DNA of 64,000 nt from Massilia sp. YIM B02769 (lineage in GTDB: Bacteria; Pseudomonadota; Gammaproteobacteria; Burkholderiales; Burkholderiaceae_D): assembly GCF_030411995.1 (NCBI RefSeq), contig NZ_JASNRC010000015.1:1-64000 (forward strand), written 5' to 3'. Below are positions 44,150 through 52,867 of this stretch, piece after piece. Numbering within the stretch: the first letter of the stretch is position 1; every line of letters begins with the position of its first letter. The position numbers and the translations under genes are program-made. Under the pieces are notes generated by a model that worked only from the letters and a program-made list of their open reading frames with translations, was not told the origin of the DNA and did not search any database.

Positions 44150-44992
44150 TTATTTCGCCACCACATCCTTCGGCGCCGGCTTGGCGCCCGACTTCGACCA
44201 GAACTTCCACCACGGCGCGTCGCCGGCGGCGTTCGGGTTCATGAAGCGGCTGTCCGGGTAGTTCAGCAGGAACACGCGCTGGGTGTCGTCGCGCAGGTCG
44301 AACATGCCGAGCTTGTCGTACGCGCGGATCATGATGAACAGCGCTTCCTCGCGCGACGGCGATTCGCTGTAGTCGCTGACCGCATTCTGCGCACGGTTGA
44401 CGGCGGCCATGTAGGCGCCGCGGCGGAAGTAGTAGTTCGCCACGTGCACTTCGTACTGGGCCATCGCGTTGATCAGGTAGTTCAGGCGGGCGATGGCGTC
44501 CGGCGCGTACTTGCTGTTCGGGAAGCGGTCGACCAGGGCCTTGAAGGCGGCGAAGGCTTCACGGGTCGCGCGCGGATCGCGTTCGGACGGGTCCTGCGAG
44601 TAGATCACGCTCAGGAAGCCGATCTGGTCGTTGAAGTTGATCAGGCCGCGCAGGTAGTACATGTAGTCGACTTGCGCATGGTTCGGGTGCAGCTTGATGA
44701 AGCGCTCGACCGCCGCCAGGGCTTCGGCCTGGTCGCGTGCCTTGTAGTGGGCGTAGGCGATTTCCATCTGTGCCTGGGTGGCGTAGGTGCCGAACGGATA
44801 GTTCGATTCGAGGCGCTGGAACAGCTTGATTGCCGCATCGTACTGGCCGGCGCTCATCTCTTCGCGTGCCTCAGCGTATAATTTCTCCGCTGACCACTTC
44901 TGGGCCTCGTCGGTTTTCGACGGCAACATGCCGCAACCGGACAGGGCCAGCAAGGCACTCGTAGCAACCACCACCAACAATTTTTTTTGCAT
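44150..44992 (-). CDS. bamD: Outer-membrane assembly lipoprotein BamD
   Basis: A 280-residue lipoprotein (lipobox LALSGC, Cys20) built of TPR repeats (KLYAEAREEMSAGQYDAAIKLFQRLE; AYAHYKARDQAEALAAVERFI), part of the BAM complex that inserts beta-barrel proteins. Essential in E. coli. Start at 44992 fits the signal peptide MQKKLLVVVATSALLAL. It is divergent from rluD with 64 bases between, an arrangement common to many proteobacteria. Confidence 0.93.
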   Translation of the reverse strand: MQKKLLVVVATSALLALSGCGMLPSKTDEAQKWSAEKLYAEAREEMSAGQYDAAIKLFQRLESNYPFGTYATQAQMEIAYAHYKARDQAEALAAVERFIKLHPNHAQVDYMYYLRGLINFNDQIGFLSVIYSQDPSERDPRATREAFAAFKALVDRFPNSKYAPDAIARLNYLINAMAQYEVHVANYYFRRGAYMAAVNRAQNAVSDYSESPSREEALFIMIRAYDKLGMFDLRDDTQRVFLLNYPDSRFMNPNAAGDAPWWKFWSKSGAKPAPKDVVAK

Positions 44993-45056
44993 AGCTTTTT
45001 GCAGAAAAGTTTTACCGAGATTCAACGAACGGCTGATTATAGCCGATGGGACTGAC

Positions 45057-46091
45057 GTGATATTAACTCCTGCGCCGAATTCGGCGGATTTGCCCCTGGA
45101 CCCCGATTTCGACGACGAAATCGTTGCCGAGTTTCCTGCCGCGAGCGGCATCGACCTCTCTCCGATCACCCTGCACCTGGATGCGGACGCCTGCGGCCAG
45201 CGCCTCGACAAGGTTGTCGCCGCGCTGGTGCCGCAGTTCTCGCGCAGCCGCCTGCAGCTGTGGTTCGAGGGCGGCCATGTGCTGGTCGACGGCAAGCCGG
45301 CCCGCGGCAAGAACACCGCCTACGGCGACGAAACCGTGGTCGTCGAACCGCAGCCGGCGCCCGAGGACACCGCCTTCGCGCCCGAGGCGATCGCCCTGAA
45401 CATCGTCTATGAAGACGAGCACATCATGGTGATCAACAAGCCGGCCGGCCTGGTCGTGCATCCGGGCGCAGGCAACTGGTCGGGCACGCTGCTGAACGGC
45501 CTGCTGCACCACGCGCCACAGCTGGGCTCGGTGCCGCGCGCCGGCATCGTGCACCGCCTCGACAAGGATACCAGCGGCCTGATGGTGGTCGGCAAGACCC
45601 TGGCCGCCCAGACCGACCTGGTGCGCCAGCTGCAGGCGCGCACCGTGAAGCGCGAATACTTCGCGCTGGTGTGGGGCACGCCGAACCTGTCGGGCACGAT
45701 CGATGCGCCGATGGGCCGCCACCCGAAGGACCGCGTCAAGATGGCGGTCTCGACCGGCATGGGCGCCAAGCCGGCGATCACCCATTACGAGCGCGTGGCC
45801 GAAGGCATGCTCGACCGCCGTCCGGTCAGCCTGGTGCGCTGCTCGCTGGAAACCGGCCGCACCCACCAGATCCGCGTGCACATGCTGTCGATCGGCTTCG
45901 GCCTGGTGGGCGACTCGGTCTACGGCAAGACCCACCTGAGCCCGGTGTTCCACCGCCAGGCGCTGCAGGCGCGCCGCCTCGGCCTGGTGCACCCGGCCAC
46001 CGGCGAACACTGCGAATGGATCGTGCCGCTGGCCGACGATTTCGCCGAGCTGATCGCCAAGGCCGGCATCGACGAGCCGGAAGCCGCCTGA
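45057..46091 (+). CDS. rluD: 23S rRNA pseudouridine synthase RluD
   Basis: A 344-residue enzyme that makes pseudouridines in helix 69 of 23S rRNA. An S4 RNA-binding domain (RLDKVVAALVPQFSRSRLQLWF, ~49-70) precedes the catalytic domain, with Asp169 in HRLDKDTSGLMVV as nucleophile and TGRTHQIRVHM near the C-terminus. The GTG at 45057 is the best available start; upstream the frame runs through the bamD gene. Its stop shares a base with the pgeF start. Confidence 0.93.
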   Translation: MILTPAPNSADLPLDPDFDDEIVAEFPAASGIDLSPITLHLDADACGQRLDKVVAALVPQFSRSRLQLWFEGGHVLVDGKPARGKNTAYGDETVVVEPQPAPEDTAFAPEAIALNIVYEDEHIMVINKPAGLVVHPGAGNWSGTLLNGLLHHAPQLGSVPRAGIVHRLDKDTSGLMVVGKTLAAQTDLVRQLQARTVKREYFALVWGTPNLSGTIDAPMGRHPKDRVKMAVSTGMGAKPAITHYERVAEGMLDRRPVSLVRCSLETGRTHQIRVHMLSIGFGLVGDSVYGKTHLSPVFHRQALQARRLGLVHPATGEHCEWIVPLADDFAELIAKAGIDEPEAA

Positions 46092-46900
46092 TGGACGCGG
46101 CCACGCTCGTCATTCCCGAGTGGCCGGACGCGCCCGCCAATGTCAAGGCGCTGGCCACCACCCGCGCCGGCGGCGTGTCGCAGGGGCCGTATGACGACGG
46201 ACTCGGCGGCGGCGGGCTGAACCTGGGCCTGCACGTGAACGACGACCCGCAGGCCGTGGCCGAGAACCGCGCGCGCCTGCAGGCCTTGCTGCCGGGCCGG
46301 CCGGCCTGGATCTCCCAGGTGCACGGTAACGGCGTGGTCGATGCCGCCAGCGTCGGCCCGGAGCAGCCGGTAAGAATTGGCGACGCCAGCATCGCTACGC
46401 AGCCCGGCGTGGTCTGCGCCATCCTCACCGCCGATTGCCTGCCTGTGCTGTTCGCCGACCGCGCCGGCAAGGTGGTGGGCGCGGCGCATGCCGGCTGGCG
46501 CGGCCTGGCCGGCGGAGTGCTGGGCGAAACGGTGAAGGCGATGCGGACGGCCGGGGCAGGCGAGATCACCGCCTGGATGGGCCCGGCAATCGGGCCGCTG
46601 GCCTTCGAGGTGGGGCAGGACGTGTTCGACAGCTTTGCCGCGGCGCTGCCGGGCGTGGACATCGGCTTTGCCTTCCGCCGCCAGCCTGAGCTCGGCGACA
46701 AGTATTTGGCCGACATGTTTGCCCTGGCACGCCTGATGCTGGAACGCGATGGGGTGACCAGCATCGCCGGCGGCATCCACTGCACTGCCACCGAACGCGA
46801 CCGTTTTTATTCATACCGCCGCGACGGTGTAACGGGGCGCCAGGCGAGTTTGATCTGGCTCAATCAAGTAGGGCCGGGGGCGTCGAGCATACTTTGCTAG
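46091..46900 (+). CDS. pgeF: Polyphenol-oxidase-fold peptidoglycan editing factor PgeF
   Basis: A 269-residue YfiH/PgeF protein. HGNGVVDA, LTADCLPVLF and AAHAGWRGLAGG carry the His-Cys-His metal site of the family. PgeF corrects UDP-MurNAc-L-Ser to the L-Ala form in E. coli; other members show purine nucleoside or oxidase activity. It is coupled to rluD (TGATG), a pairing conserved in proteobacteria. Its end overlaps the small convergent gene by four bases. Confidence 0.9.
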   Translation: MDAATLVIPEWPDAPANVKALATTRAGGVSQGPYDDGLGGGGLNLGLHVNDDPQAVAENRARLQALLPGRPAWISQVHGNGVVDAASVGPEQPVRIGDASIATQPGVVCAILTADCLPVLFADRAGKVVGAAHAGWRGLAGGVLGETVKAMRTAGAGEITAWMGPAIGPLAFEVGQDVFDSFAAALPGVDIGFAFRRQPELGDKYLADMFALARLMLERDGVTSIAGGIHCTATERDRFYSYRRDGVTGRQASLIWLNQVGPGASSILC

Positions 46901-47235
46901 TCGCCGCCGCCGCCACCCCCATCGCCGCCGCCACCGTCGCATCCGCCGTTGTCGGCGCTGCCGCTGCCGCAATCGGTGGGGTTATCCGAGGCCGGCAGGA
47001 AGAAGCCGTGCGTCATCAGCGGCAAATTGGCATCGGCGCCATCATGGGAAGATGGCGAGCGCGGCGATGCGCCGGCGCGACGCGCGCGCCGCTTTCCCGC
47101 CCCGGCGATATAAAAAAGTATAGACAAGGGCAACACGCAATAGCCGAAAAAAGTCATAATTCCGGCAATCACCGAGGTTTCGGTTGCCGCCATCAGGATG
47201 ACGACATAGGCCCAGCCGACTGCAACGATCCACAT
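46897..47235 (-). CDS. Small membrane protein with a Gly/Asp-rich Cys tail
   Basis: A 112-residue protein, unrecognised. Two membrane helices (~2-18 and ~22-45: IVAVGWAYVVILMA; VIAGIMTFFGYCVLPLSILFYI), then a basic segment (GKRRARRAG), a hydrophilic stretch, and a tail rich in Gly and Asp with two cysteines (DCGSGSADNGGCDGGGG, continuing in Gly to the end). GGAGA lies six bases before ATG. Such tails occur in bacterial small proteins of unknown role and may bind metal. The gene ends in the last bases of pgeF (convergent). Confidence 0.65.
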   Translation of the reverse strand: MWIVAVGWAYVVILMAATETSVIAGIMTFFGYCVLPLSILFYIAGAGKRRARRAGASPRSPSSHDGADANLPLMTHGFFLPASDNPTDCGSGSADNGGCDGGGGDGGGGGGD

Positions 47236-47279
47236 GCTTTTCTCCAGTTGACCACCGATTCTAAACAACGGACGCCGAC

Positions 47280-49046
47280 ATGAACATGCCCGACCCCCAC
47301 GCTTTCGCCGCTTCCTGGATGAACCAGCTGACCGACCCGTCGGCCTGGCAAGGATGGCTGAAGATGCCGGCCGCGACTGGCGCCGCCCCCAATCCCCTGA
47401 ACGGCGCCGCGCTCGGCGCGAATCCGCTGGCCGGCATCCTCAAGGACTTTCAGGTTAGCATCGCTCCGGCGCGCCTGGAAACCTTGCGCCAGGACTATTT
47501 GCAGAAAGCGGGCACACTCTGGCAGGAGATGATGCTCGGCAAGACCCCCGAGCTGCACGACCGCCGTTTCTCGGCTTCCGAATGGACGGCGAATCCGTTT
47601 TCCGCCTTCTCGGCCGCCTCCTACCTGTTGAACGCCGAGTTCATGCTGGCGCTGGCCGAGGCGGTCGAGGCGCCGCCGCGCGAGCACCAGAAAATCCGCT
47701 TCGCGGTGCAGCAGATGGTCGATGCCATGTCGCCGGCCAATTTTCTGGCAACGAATCCGGAAGCGCAGAAGAAACTCATCGAGACCAAGGGCGAAAGCCT
47801 CAATCAGGGCTTGCAGAACATGCTGGCCGACATGCAGAAAGGCCGCATCTCGCAGTCCGACGAGTCGGCCTTCGAGGTCGGCGTGAATGTCGCCACCACG
47901 CCGGGCCAGGTGGTCTACGAGAACGATCTGTTCCAGCTGATCCAGTACAAGCCAGCGACGCCGACGGTGCGCGCGGTGCCGCTGCTGATGATCCCGCCCT
48001 GCATCAACAAGTTCTACATCCTCGACCTGCAGCCGGAAAACTCGGTCGTGCGCTACGTGGTGGAGCAGGGCAATACCGTGTTCATGGTGTCCTGGCGCAA
48101 CCCCGACAAATCGATGGGCACGCTGGGCTGGGACGATTACGTCGAGCGCGGCGCCATCGAGGCGATCGACGTCGTGCGCAAGATCAGCGGCCAGCCCAAG
48201 ACCCATGTGTTCGGCTTTTGTGTCGGCGGCACGATTGCCGCCAGTGCGCTGGCGGTGCTGGCGGCGCGCGGCCAGCAGCCGGCGGCCAGCCTCAGCCTGT
48301 TGACCACCTTGCTCGATTTCGACGATACCGGCGTGCTCGAAGTGTTCGTCGACGAAGCCCAGGTGGCCTTGCGCGAACAGTCCCTGGCCAAGGGCGGCAT
48401 CATGCCGGGACGCGACCTGGCGACCACCTTCTCGGCCCTGCGTCCGAACGACCTGGTGTGGAACTACGTGCAGCAGAACTACCTGAAGGGCAAGACCCCG
48501 CCGGCCTTCGACCTGCTGTACTGGAACGCCGACAGCACCAATCTGCCGGGGCCGATGTTCTGCTGGTACCTGCGCAACACCTACCTGGAAAACAAGCTCA
48601 AGCAACCGGGGAAGCTGACCGTCTGCGGCGAGCAGGTCGACCTGGGCCGCATCGACGCGCCGGTCTTCATCTACGGCTCGAAGGAAGACCACATCGTGCC
48701 CTGGACCGCCGCGTTCGCCTCGATGAACCTGCTGAACCCGAAGAAAGCCAAGGCGAACCGCTTCGTGCTGGGCGCCTCCGGCCACATCGCCGGCGTGATC
48801 AATCCGGCCTCGAAGGGCAAGCGCAGCTACTGGACCAATGACAAGAACGGCAAGACCCGTCCGCGCACGCCGCAGGACTGGTTCGCCGGCGCGGTCGAGC
48901 ACAAGGGCAGCTGGTGGCCGGAATGGGCGCGCTTCCTGCAGGAAAACGGCGGGGCGGAAGTGCCGGCGCCTGCCCAGGCCGGCAACGCGGACTACCTGCC
49001 GTCCGAGCCGGCGCCGGGGCGCTACGTCAAGGTCCGCGCTGACTGA
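47280..49046 (+). CDS. phaC: Class I poly(3-hydroxyalkanoate) synthase
   Basis: A 588-residue enzyme polymerising (R)-3-hydroxyacyl-CoA on granule surfaces. The N-terminal domain (~1-190) precedes an alpha/beta-hydrolase core; the lipase-like box is GFCVGG with nucleophile Cys314, and the Asp and His partners are in KEDHIVPW and GASGHIAGVINP. Length and sequence fit class I (short-chain) synthases. No phaA/phaB follow; phaR does, then rimO. The ribosome site before ATG 47280 is weak. Confidence 0.95.
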   Translation: MNMPDPHAFAASWMNQLTDPSAWQGWLKMPAATGAAPNPLNGAALGANPLAGILKDFQVSIAPARLETLRQDYLQKAGTLWQEMMLGKTPELHDRRFSASEWTANPFSAFSAASYLLNAEFMLALAEAVEAPPREHQKIRFAVQQMVDAMSPANFLATNPEAQKKLIETKGESLNQGLQNMLADMQKGRISQSDESAFEVGVNVATTPGQVVYENDLFQLIQYKPATPTVRAVPLLMIPPCINKFYILDLQPENSVVRYVVEQGNTVFMVSWRNPDKSMGTLGWDDYVERGAIEAIDVVRKISGQPKTHVFGFCVGGTIAASALAVLAARGQQPAASLSLLTTLLDFDDTGVLEVFVDEAQVALREQSLAKGGIMPGRDLATTFSALRPNDLVWNYVQQNYLKGKTPPAFDLLYWNADSTNLPGPMFCWYLRNTYLENKLKQPGKLTVCGEQVDLGRIDAPVFIYGSKEDHIVPWTAAFASMNLLNPKKAKANRFVLGASGHIAGVINPASKGKRSYWTNDKNGKTRPRTPQDWFAGAVEHKGSWWPEWARFLQENGGAEVPAPAQAGNADYLPSEPAPGRYVKVRAD

Positions 49047-49060
49047 TGAGCGTGCGGGTA

Positions 49061-49089
49061 TTGCCTAGACATAAATTGAGTGGTAAAAC
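49061..49089 (+). promoter_or_regulatory. Sigma-70 promoter of phaR
   Basis: TTGCCT (49061-49066), a 17-bp spacer and TAAAAC (49084-49089), in the 187-base gap after phaC and 145 bases before the phaR ATG. The palindromic operator begins five bases downstream. Confidence 0.65.
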
Positions 49090-49093
49090 CGTT

Positions 49094-49130
49094 AATTGCT
49101 GCACCTGCACCAGCAATTCCGGATTGCTGG
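49094..49130. promoter_or_regulatory. Double palindromic operator, probably bound by PhaR
   Basis: Three half-sites share CAGCAAT/ATTGCTG: AATTGCTG (49094-49101), CAGCAATT (49111-49118) and ATTGCTGG (49123-49130). They form two overlapping palindromes, one with 9-bp and one with 5-bp spacing; CCAGCAAT-N5-ATTGCTGG is perfect. The TGC-rich inner sequence fits known PhaR sites. Its position over the expected transcription start points to autorepression. Confidence 0.6.
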
Positions 49131-49233
49131 ACCTGTAGCGGTACGAGGAGACAGCAGGAACCGGTAGAAACCGGCTGCATGGTCATCATTCAAAAGCGCG
49201 GCCGACGAAGCCTGGCGCAACTTAGGAAATGAG

Positions 49234-49794
49234 ATGAGTAGTGCAAAAAACAGTACTGAACGCCTGATCAAGAAATACCCGAACCGTCGCCTGTACGACA
49301 CCCAGACCAGCTCCTACATCACCCTGACGGATGTGAAGCAGCTGGTGCTCGATGCCGACGAGTTCACCGTGGTCGACGCCAAGTCGAACGAGGACCTGAC
49401 CCGCAGCATCCTGCTGCAGATCATTCTCGAAGAGGAGGCGAACGGCGTGCCGATGTTCTCGAGCTCGGTGCTGGCCCAGATCATCCGCTACTACGGCCAC
49501 GCCATGCAGGGCATGATGGGTTCCTACCTGGAAAAGAACGTCCAGGCGTTCACCGACATCCAGAACAAGTTCACCAGCAACGCCGCCGGCGCCCTGGAAG
49601 GCAAGCCTTTCAGTCCGGAGATGTGGACCCAGTTCATGAACGTCCAGGGTCCGATGATGCAAGGCATGATGAACAACTACATCGACCAGAGCAAGAATTT
49701 GTTCGTGCAGATGCAGGAGCAGATGCAGAACCAGAGCAAGGCCTTGTTCAGCGCCTTCCCGTTCCCGCCGGTTCCGCCGACCGACAAGAAATAA
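49234..49794 (+). CDS. phaR: PHA synthesis repressor PhaR
   Basis: A 186-residue DNA-binding regulator that also binds PHA granules and represses phasin genes and itself until polymer appears. RLIKKYPNRRLYDTQTSSYI is the conserved N-terminal DNA-binding motif, followed by the PHB-accumulation regulatory domain (VVDAKSNEDLTRSILLQII). The C-terminus is Met/Gln-rich and hydrophobic (MQGMMNNYIDQSKNLF), suited to granule binding. AGGA stands before the ATG. A promoter and a palindromic operator lie directly upstream. Confidence 0.93.
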   Translation: MSSAKNSTERLIKKYPNRRLYDTQTSSYITLTDVKQLVLDADEFTVVDAKSNEDLTRSILLQIILEEEANGVPMFSSSVLAQIIRYYGHAMQGMMGSYLEKNVQAFTDIQNKFTSNAAGALEGKPFSPEMWTQFMNVQGPMMQGMMNNYIDQSKNLFVQMQEQMQNQSKALFSAFPFPPVPPTDKK

Positions 49795-49800
49795 CGCGTG

Positions 49801-49825
49801 GTAGGGTGGGTTCTTCGAACCCACC
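49801..49825. repeat. Single palindromic repeat of the GTAGGGTGGG family
   Basis: GTAGGGTGGGTTC-TTC-GAACCCACC: arms GGTGGGTTC (49805-49813) and GAACCCACC (49817-49825) with a 3-nt loop, six bases after the phaR stop. Same leader GTAGGGTGGG as the other copies but a different inner pair. Confidence 0.75.
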
Positions 49826-49955
49826 ACGGTCGGCACGACGCACCTGCGTACAACACCTCCGCCTCGCGGCGGACGGCAAAAACGGCCCCCCGGTTTTCCG
49901 GGAGCGCCGCTTCGGGTACAATCGCGGATTGCCCAGAACATTTGCCGTCCTCTCC

Positions 49956-51365
49956 ATGACTGAACTCCGTCGCAATCCTCTCCCCACCAGTATCGATATC
50001 GCCACCGGCGCCCAAGTGGCCCCGAAGGTCGGCTTCGTCTCGCTCGGCTGCCCGAAGGCGCTGGTCGATTCCGAGCAGATCCTGACCCAGCTGCGTGCGG
50101 AGGGCTACCAGACCGCCAAGTCCTACGAGGGCGCCGACCTGGTGATCGTCAACACCTGCGGCTTCATCGACGCCGCGGTGCAGGAGTCGCTCGACGCCAT
50201 CGGCGAAGCCCTGGCCGAGAACGGCAAAGTGATCGTCACCGGCTGCCTGGGCGCGAAGAAGGATGCGGCAGGTGACGACATCATCACCAAGGTGCACCCG
50301 AAGGTGCTGGCCGTGACCGGCCCGCACGCCGTGACCGAAGTCATGGAATCGGTGCACCTGCACCTGCCGAAGCCGCACGACCCCTTCATCGACCTGGTGC
50401 CGGACCACGGCGTCAAGCTGACGCCGAAGCACTACGCCTACCTGAAGATTTCCGAAGGCTGCAACCACCGCTGCAGCTTCTGCATCATCCCGTCGATGCG
50501 CGGCGACCTGGTCTCGCGCCCGATCCATGAAGTCCTGATCGAGGCCGAAAACCTGTTCAAGGCCGGCGTCAAGGAACTGCTGGTGATCTCGCAGGATACC
50601 TCGGCCTACGGCGTCGACGTGAAGTTCCGCACCGGCTTCTGGAACGGCCGCCCGATCAAGACCCACATGACGCAACTGGTGGAAGCCCTGGGCCAGCTGG
50701 CGCGCCAGTACGACGCCTGGGTGCGCCTGCACTACGTCTACCCGTATCCGCACGTCGACCAGGCGATCCCGCTGATGGGCGACGGCCACGTCCTGCCTTA
50801 CCTGGACATCCCGATGCAGCACGCGCACCCGGACGTCCTGAAGCGCATGAAGCGTCCGGCCAGCGGCGAAAAGAACCTGGACCGCATCCTGGCCTGGCGC
50901 AAGATGAACCCGGACCTGACGATCCGCTCGACCTTCATCGCCGGCTTCCCGGGCGAGACGGAAGAAGAGTTCGAGTACCTGCTGGACTTCCTGCGCGAAG
51001 CGCAGATCGACCGCCTGGGCTGCTTCGCCTACTCGCCGGTGGAAGGCGCGACGGCCAACGAACTCGCGAACCCGGTGCCGGAAGCCGTGCGCGAAGAACG
51101 CCGCGCGCGCGTCATGCTGCTGCAGGAAGAAATCTCGGCCAAGCGCCTGCAGGCGAAGGTCGGCAAGACCATCCGCGTGATCATCGACGAAGTCAATCCG
51201 CGCGAAGCCATCGGACGCTCGGCTGCCGACGCGCCGGAAATCGACGGCGTCGTCCACATCAAGCGCTCGCTGGTGCCGGGCAAGGCCAAGCTGGCCGTCG
51301 GCCAGTTCGCCGACGTCATCGTCACCAAGGCCGACGCCCACGACCTGTGGGCTAGCGTCGCGTAA
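49956..51365 (+). CDS. rimO: Ribosomal protein S12 methylthiotransferase RimO
   Basis: A 469-residue radical-SAM enzyme that adds a methylthio group to an Asp of ribosomal protein S12. The N-terminal UPF0004 domain has cysteines 32, 68 and 97 for one iron-sulfur cluster; C169, C173 and C176 (EGCNHRCSFC) bind the radical-SAM cluster; a TRAM domain ends the protein. A TACAAT box at 49917-49922 may be its -10. An intrinsic terminator follows. Confidence 0.95.
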   Translation: MTELRRNPLPTSIDIATGAQVAPKVGFVSLGCPKALVDSEQILTQLRAEGYQTAKSYEGADLVIVNTCGFIDAAVQESLDAIGEALAENGKVIVTGCLGAKKDAAGDDIITKVHPKVLAVTGPHAVTEVMESVHLHLPKPHDPFIDLVPDHGVKLTPKHYAYLKISEGCNHRCSFCIIPSMRGDLVSRPIHEVLIEAENLFKAGVKELLVISQDTSAYGVDVKFRTGFWNGRPIKTHMTQLVEALGQLARQYDAWVRLHYVYPYPHVDQAIPLMGDGHVLPYLDIPMQHAHPDVLKRMKRPASGEKNLDRILAWRKMNPDLTIRSTFIAGFPGETEEEFEYLLDFLREAQIDRLGCFAYSPVEGATANELANPVPEAVREERRARVMLLQEEISAKRLQAKVGKTIRVIIDEVNPREAIGRSAADAPEIDGVVHIKRSLVPGKAKLAVGQFADVIVTKADAHDLWASVA

Positions 51366-51374
51366 ATGATCGTC

Positions 51375-51404
51375 AAGCCGGGCCCGGAAATCGGCCCGGT
51401 TTTC
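51375..51404 (+). terminator. Rho-independent terminator after rimO
   Basis: CCGGGCC (51378-51384) pairs with GGCCCGG (51393-51399); flanking AAG and TTT extend the stem, giving a short T tract. Moderate strength. Confidence 0.65.
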
Positions 51405-51428
51405 GTAGGGTGGGCTCTTGAGCCCACG
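51405..51428. repeat. Single palindromic repeat of the GTAGGGTGGG family
   Basis: GTAGGGTGGGCTC-TT-GAGCCCACG: arms GTGGGCTC (51410-51417) and GAGCCCAC (51420-51427), directly after the rimO terminator. Confidence 0.75.
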
Positions 51429-51525
51429 CTGTATAGCACTCTAGAAATGCCGGCCGCTGTCAGTACTAGCAGCGCCGGCATTGTCTTTTCAAGCGAACGA
51501 AATCACCTCGAACGAAAGGGCCCCC

Positions 51526-52689
51526 ATGACCAAGAAGTCCCTCCAAACCACCCTTGTCCACACCGACTACACCGCGCCGGCCGGCTTCGACGCCTATCCC
51601 CCTGGCATCCACCGCGCCTCCACCGTCCTGTTCGAAAACGTAGCGGCCCTGCGTTCCGGCGACTGGAAGAACAAGACCGCCTACACCTACGGCCTGCACG
51701 GCACGCCGACCACCTTCACGCTGGAAGCGCGCCTCGCCGAAATCGAAGGCGGCGCCCACTGCCTGCTCGCGCCGTCGGGCCTGTCCGCGATCTCGATGGT
51801 CGACTTCGCCTTCCTGAAAAGCGGCGACGATGTCCTGCTCCCGGATAACGTCTACAACCCGAACCGCGAACTCGGCCGCTGGCTGCAGCAGGACTTCGGC
51901 ATCACCGCGCGCTACTACGACCCCATGGTCGGCGCCGGCATCGCCGAGCTGATCCAGCCGAACACGAAGCTGATCTGGACCGAAGCCCCCGGTTCGGTGT
52001 CGATGGAAGTGCCCGACCTGCGCGCGATCTGCGCCGCCGCCCACGCCCAGGGCGTGCTGGTGGCGCTGGACAACACCTGGTCCGCCGGCCTGGCCCTGCG
52101 CGGCTTCGACCTCGGCGTCGACATCGTCATGCACGCGCTGACCAAGTACCAGTCGGGCGGCTCGGATCTGCTGATGGGCGCCGTCATCACGCACGAGCGC
52201 GCCGTGCACGACAAACTGGCCACGGCCCACATGCGCCTCGGCCTGGGCGTCAGCCCCGACGACGCGTATTTGATCATGCGCGGCCTGCCGACCATGAAGC
52301 TGCGTTTCGAGGCCCACGACCGGGCGGCGCGCAAGGTGGCGGCCTGGCTGAAGGCGCGTCCGGAGATCGTGCGCGTGCTGCATCCGGCCTTCGAGGAGTG
52401 TCCGGGGCATGAGAACTGGAAGCGCGATTTCACGGGCGCGGGAGGGCTGTTCTCGGTGATCTTCGACGAGCGGTATACCGAGGCGCAGACGGACCGCTTC
52501 GTCGATTCGCTGGCGCTGTTCGGGCTGGGGTATAGCTGGGGCGGGGCGAACAGCCTGGTGGTGCCCTACAAGATGCAGGCGATTCGCCGCGACTGGCAGG
52601 AGAAGGGGACGCTGGTGCGCTTTAATATCGGGCTGGAAGAGCCGGATGATTTGATTGCGGATATCGAGCGGGCGCTCGGGAAGATGTGA
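51526..52689 (+). CDS. metC: Cystathionine beta-lyase
   Basis: A 387-residue PLP enzyme of the Cys/Met metabolism family that splits cystathionine to homocysteine, pyruvate and ammonia. YGLHGTPTTFTLEARL and LAPSGLSAISMV are family regions; Lys207 in MHALTKYQSGGSD holds PLP. GLGYSWGGANSLVVPY is characteristic of the MetC rather than MetB branch. The ATG at 51526 is preferred for the AAAGGG before it; an in-frame ATG at 51481 would add 15 residues. No riboswitch-like structure is obvious in the short leader. Confidence 0.9.
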   Translation: MTKKSLQTTLVHTDYTAPAGFDAYPPGIHRASTVLFENVAALRSGDWKNKTAYTYGLHGTPTTFTLEARLAEIEGGAHCLLAPSGLSAISMVDFAFLKSGDDVLLPDNVYNPNRELGRWLQQDFGITARYYDPMVGAGIAELIQPNTKLIWTEAPGSVSMEVPDLRAICAAAHAQGVLVALDNTWSAGLALRGFDLGVDIVMHALTKYQSGGSDLLMGAVITHERAVHDKLATAHMRLGLGVSPDDAYLIMRGLPTMKLRFEAHDRAARKVAAWLKARPEIVRVLHPAFEECPGHENWKRDFTGAGGLFSVIFDERYTEAQTDRFVDSLALFGLGYSWGGANSLVVPYKMQAIRRDWQEKGTLVRFNIGLEEPDDLIADIERALGKM

Positions 52690-52739
52690 TGCTGGGGCTG
52701 CGGGCTTCGGTGACGCCGGCTTTGCGTTGATGAGGCGAC

Positions 52740-52803
52740 AAGGTGGGTACAAGTACCCACCCTACGCAACCTGCCAATTGTAGGGTGGGTACTTGTACCC
52801 ACC
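52740..52803. repeat. Short inverted doublet of the GTAGGGTGGG palindrome
   Basis: Two exact opposite-facing units: GGTGGGTAC-AA-GTACCCACC (52742-52761, followed by CTAC) and, after 22 bases, GTAGGGTGGGTAC-TT-GTACCCACC (to 52803). The arms match over about 24 bases. It occupies the convergent gap between metC and cheV. Confidence 0.85.
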
Positions 52804-52867
52804 ATTGAGGCGTTCGAACAATCGAAACTTGGCCGGGACGCCACAAACGCCTCAGCCACCAAGCGAT

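Noticed and set aside
51430..51525. SAM or other riboswitch before the cystathionine beta-lyase gene
   Set aside because: The leader is short and shows no recognisable aptamer helices; only the palindromic repeat lies just upstream.
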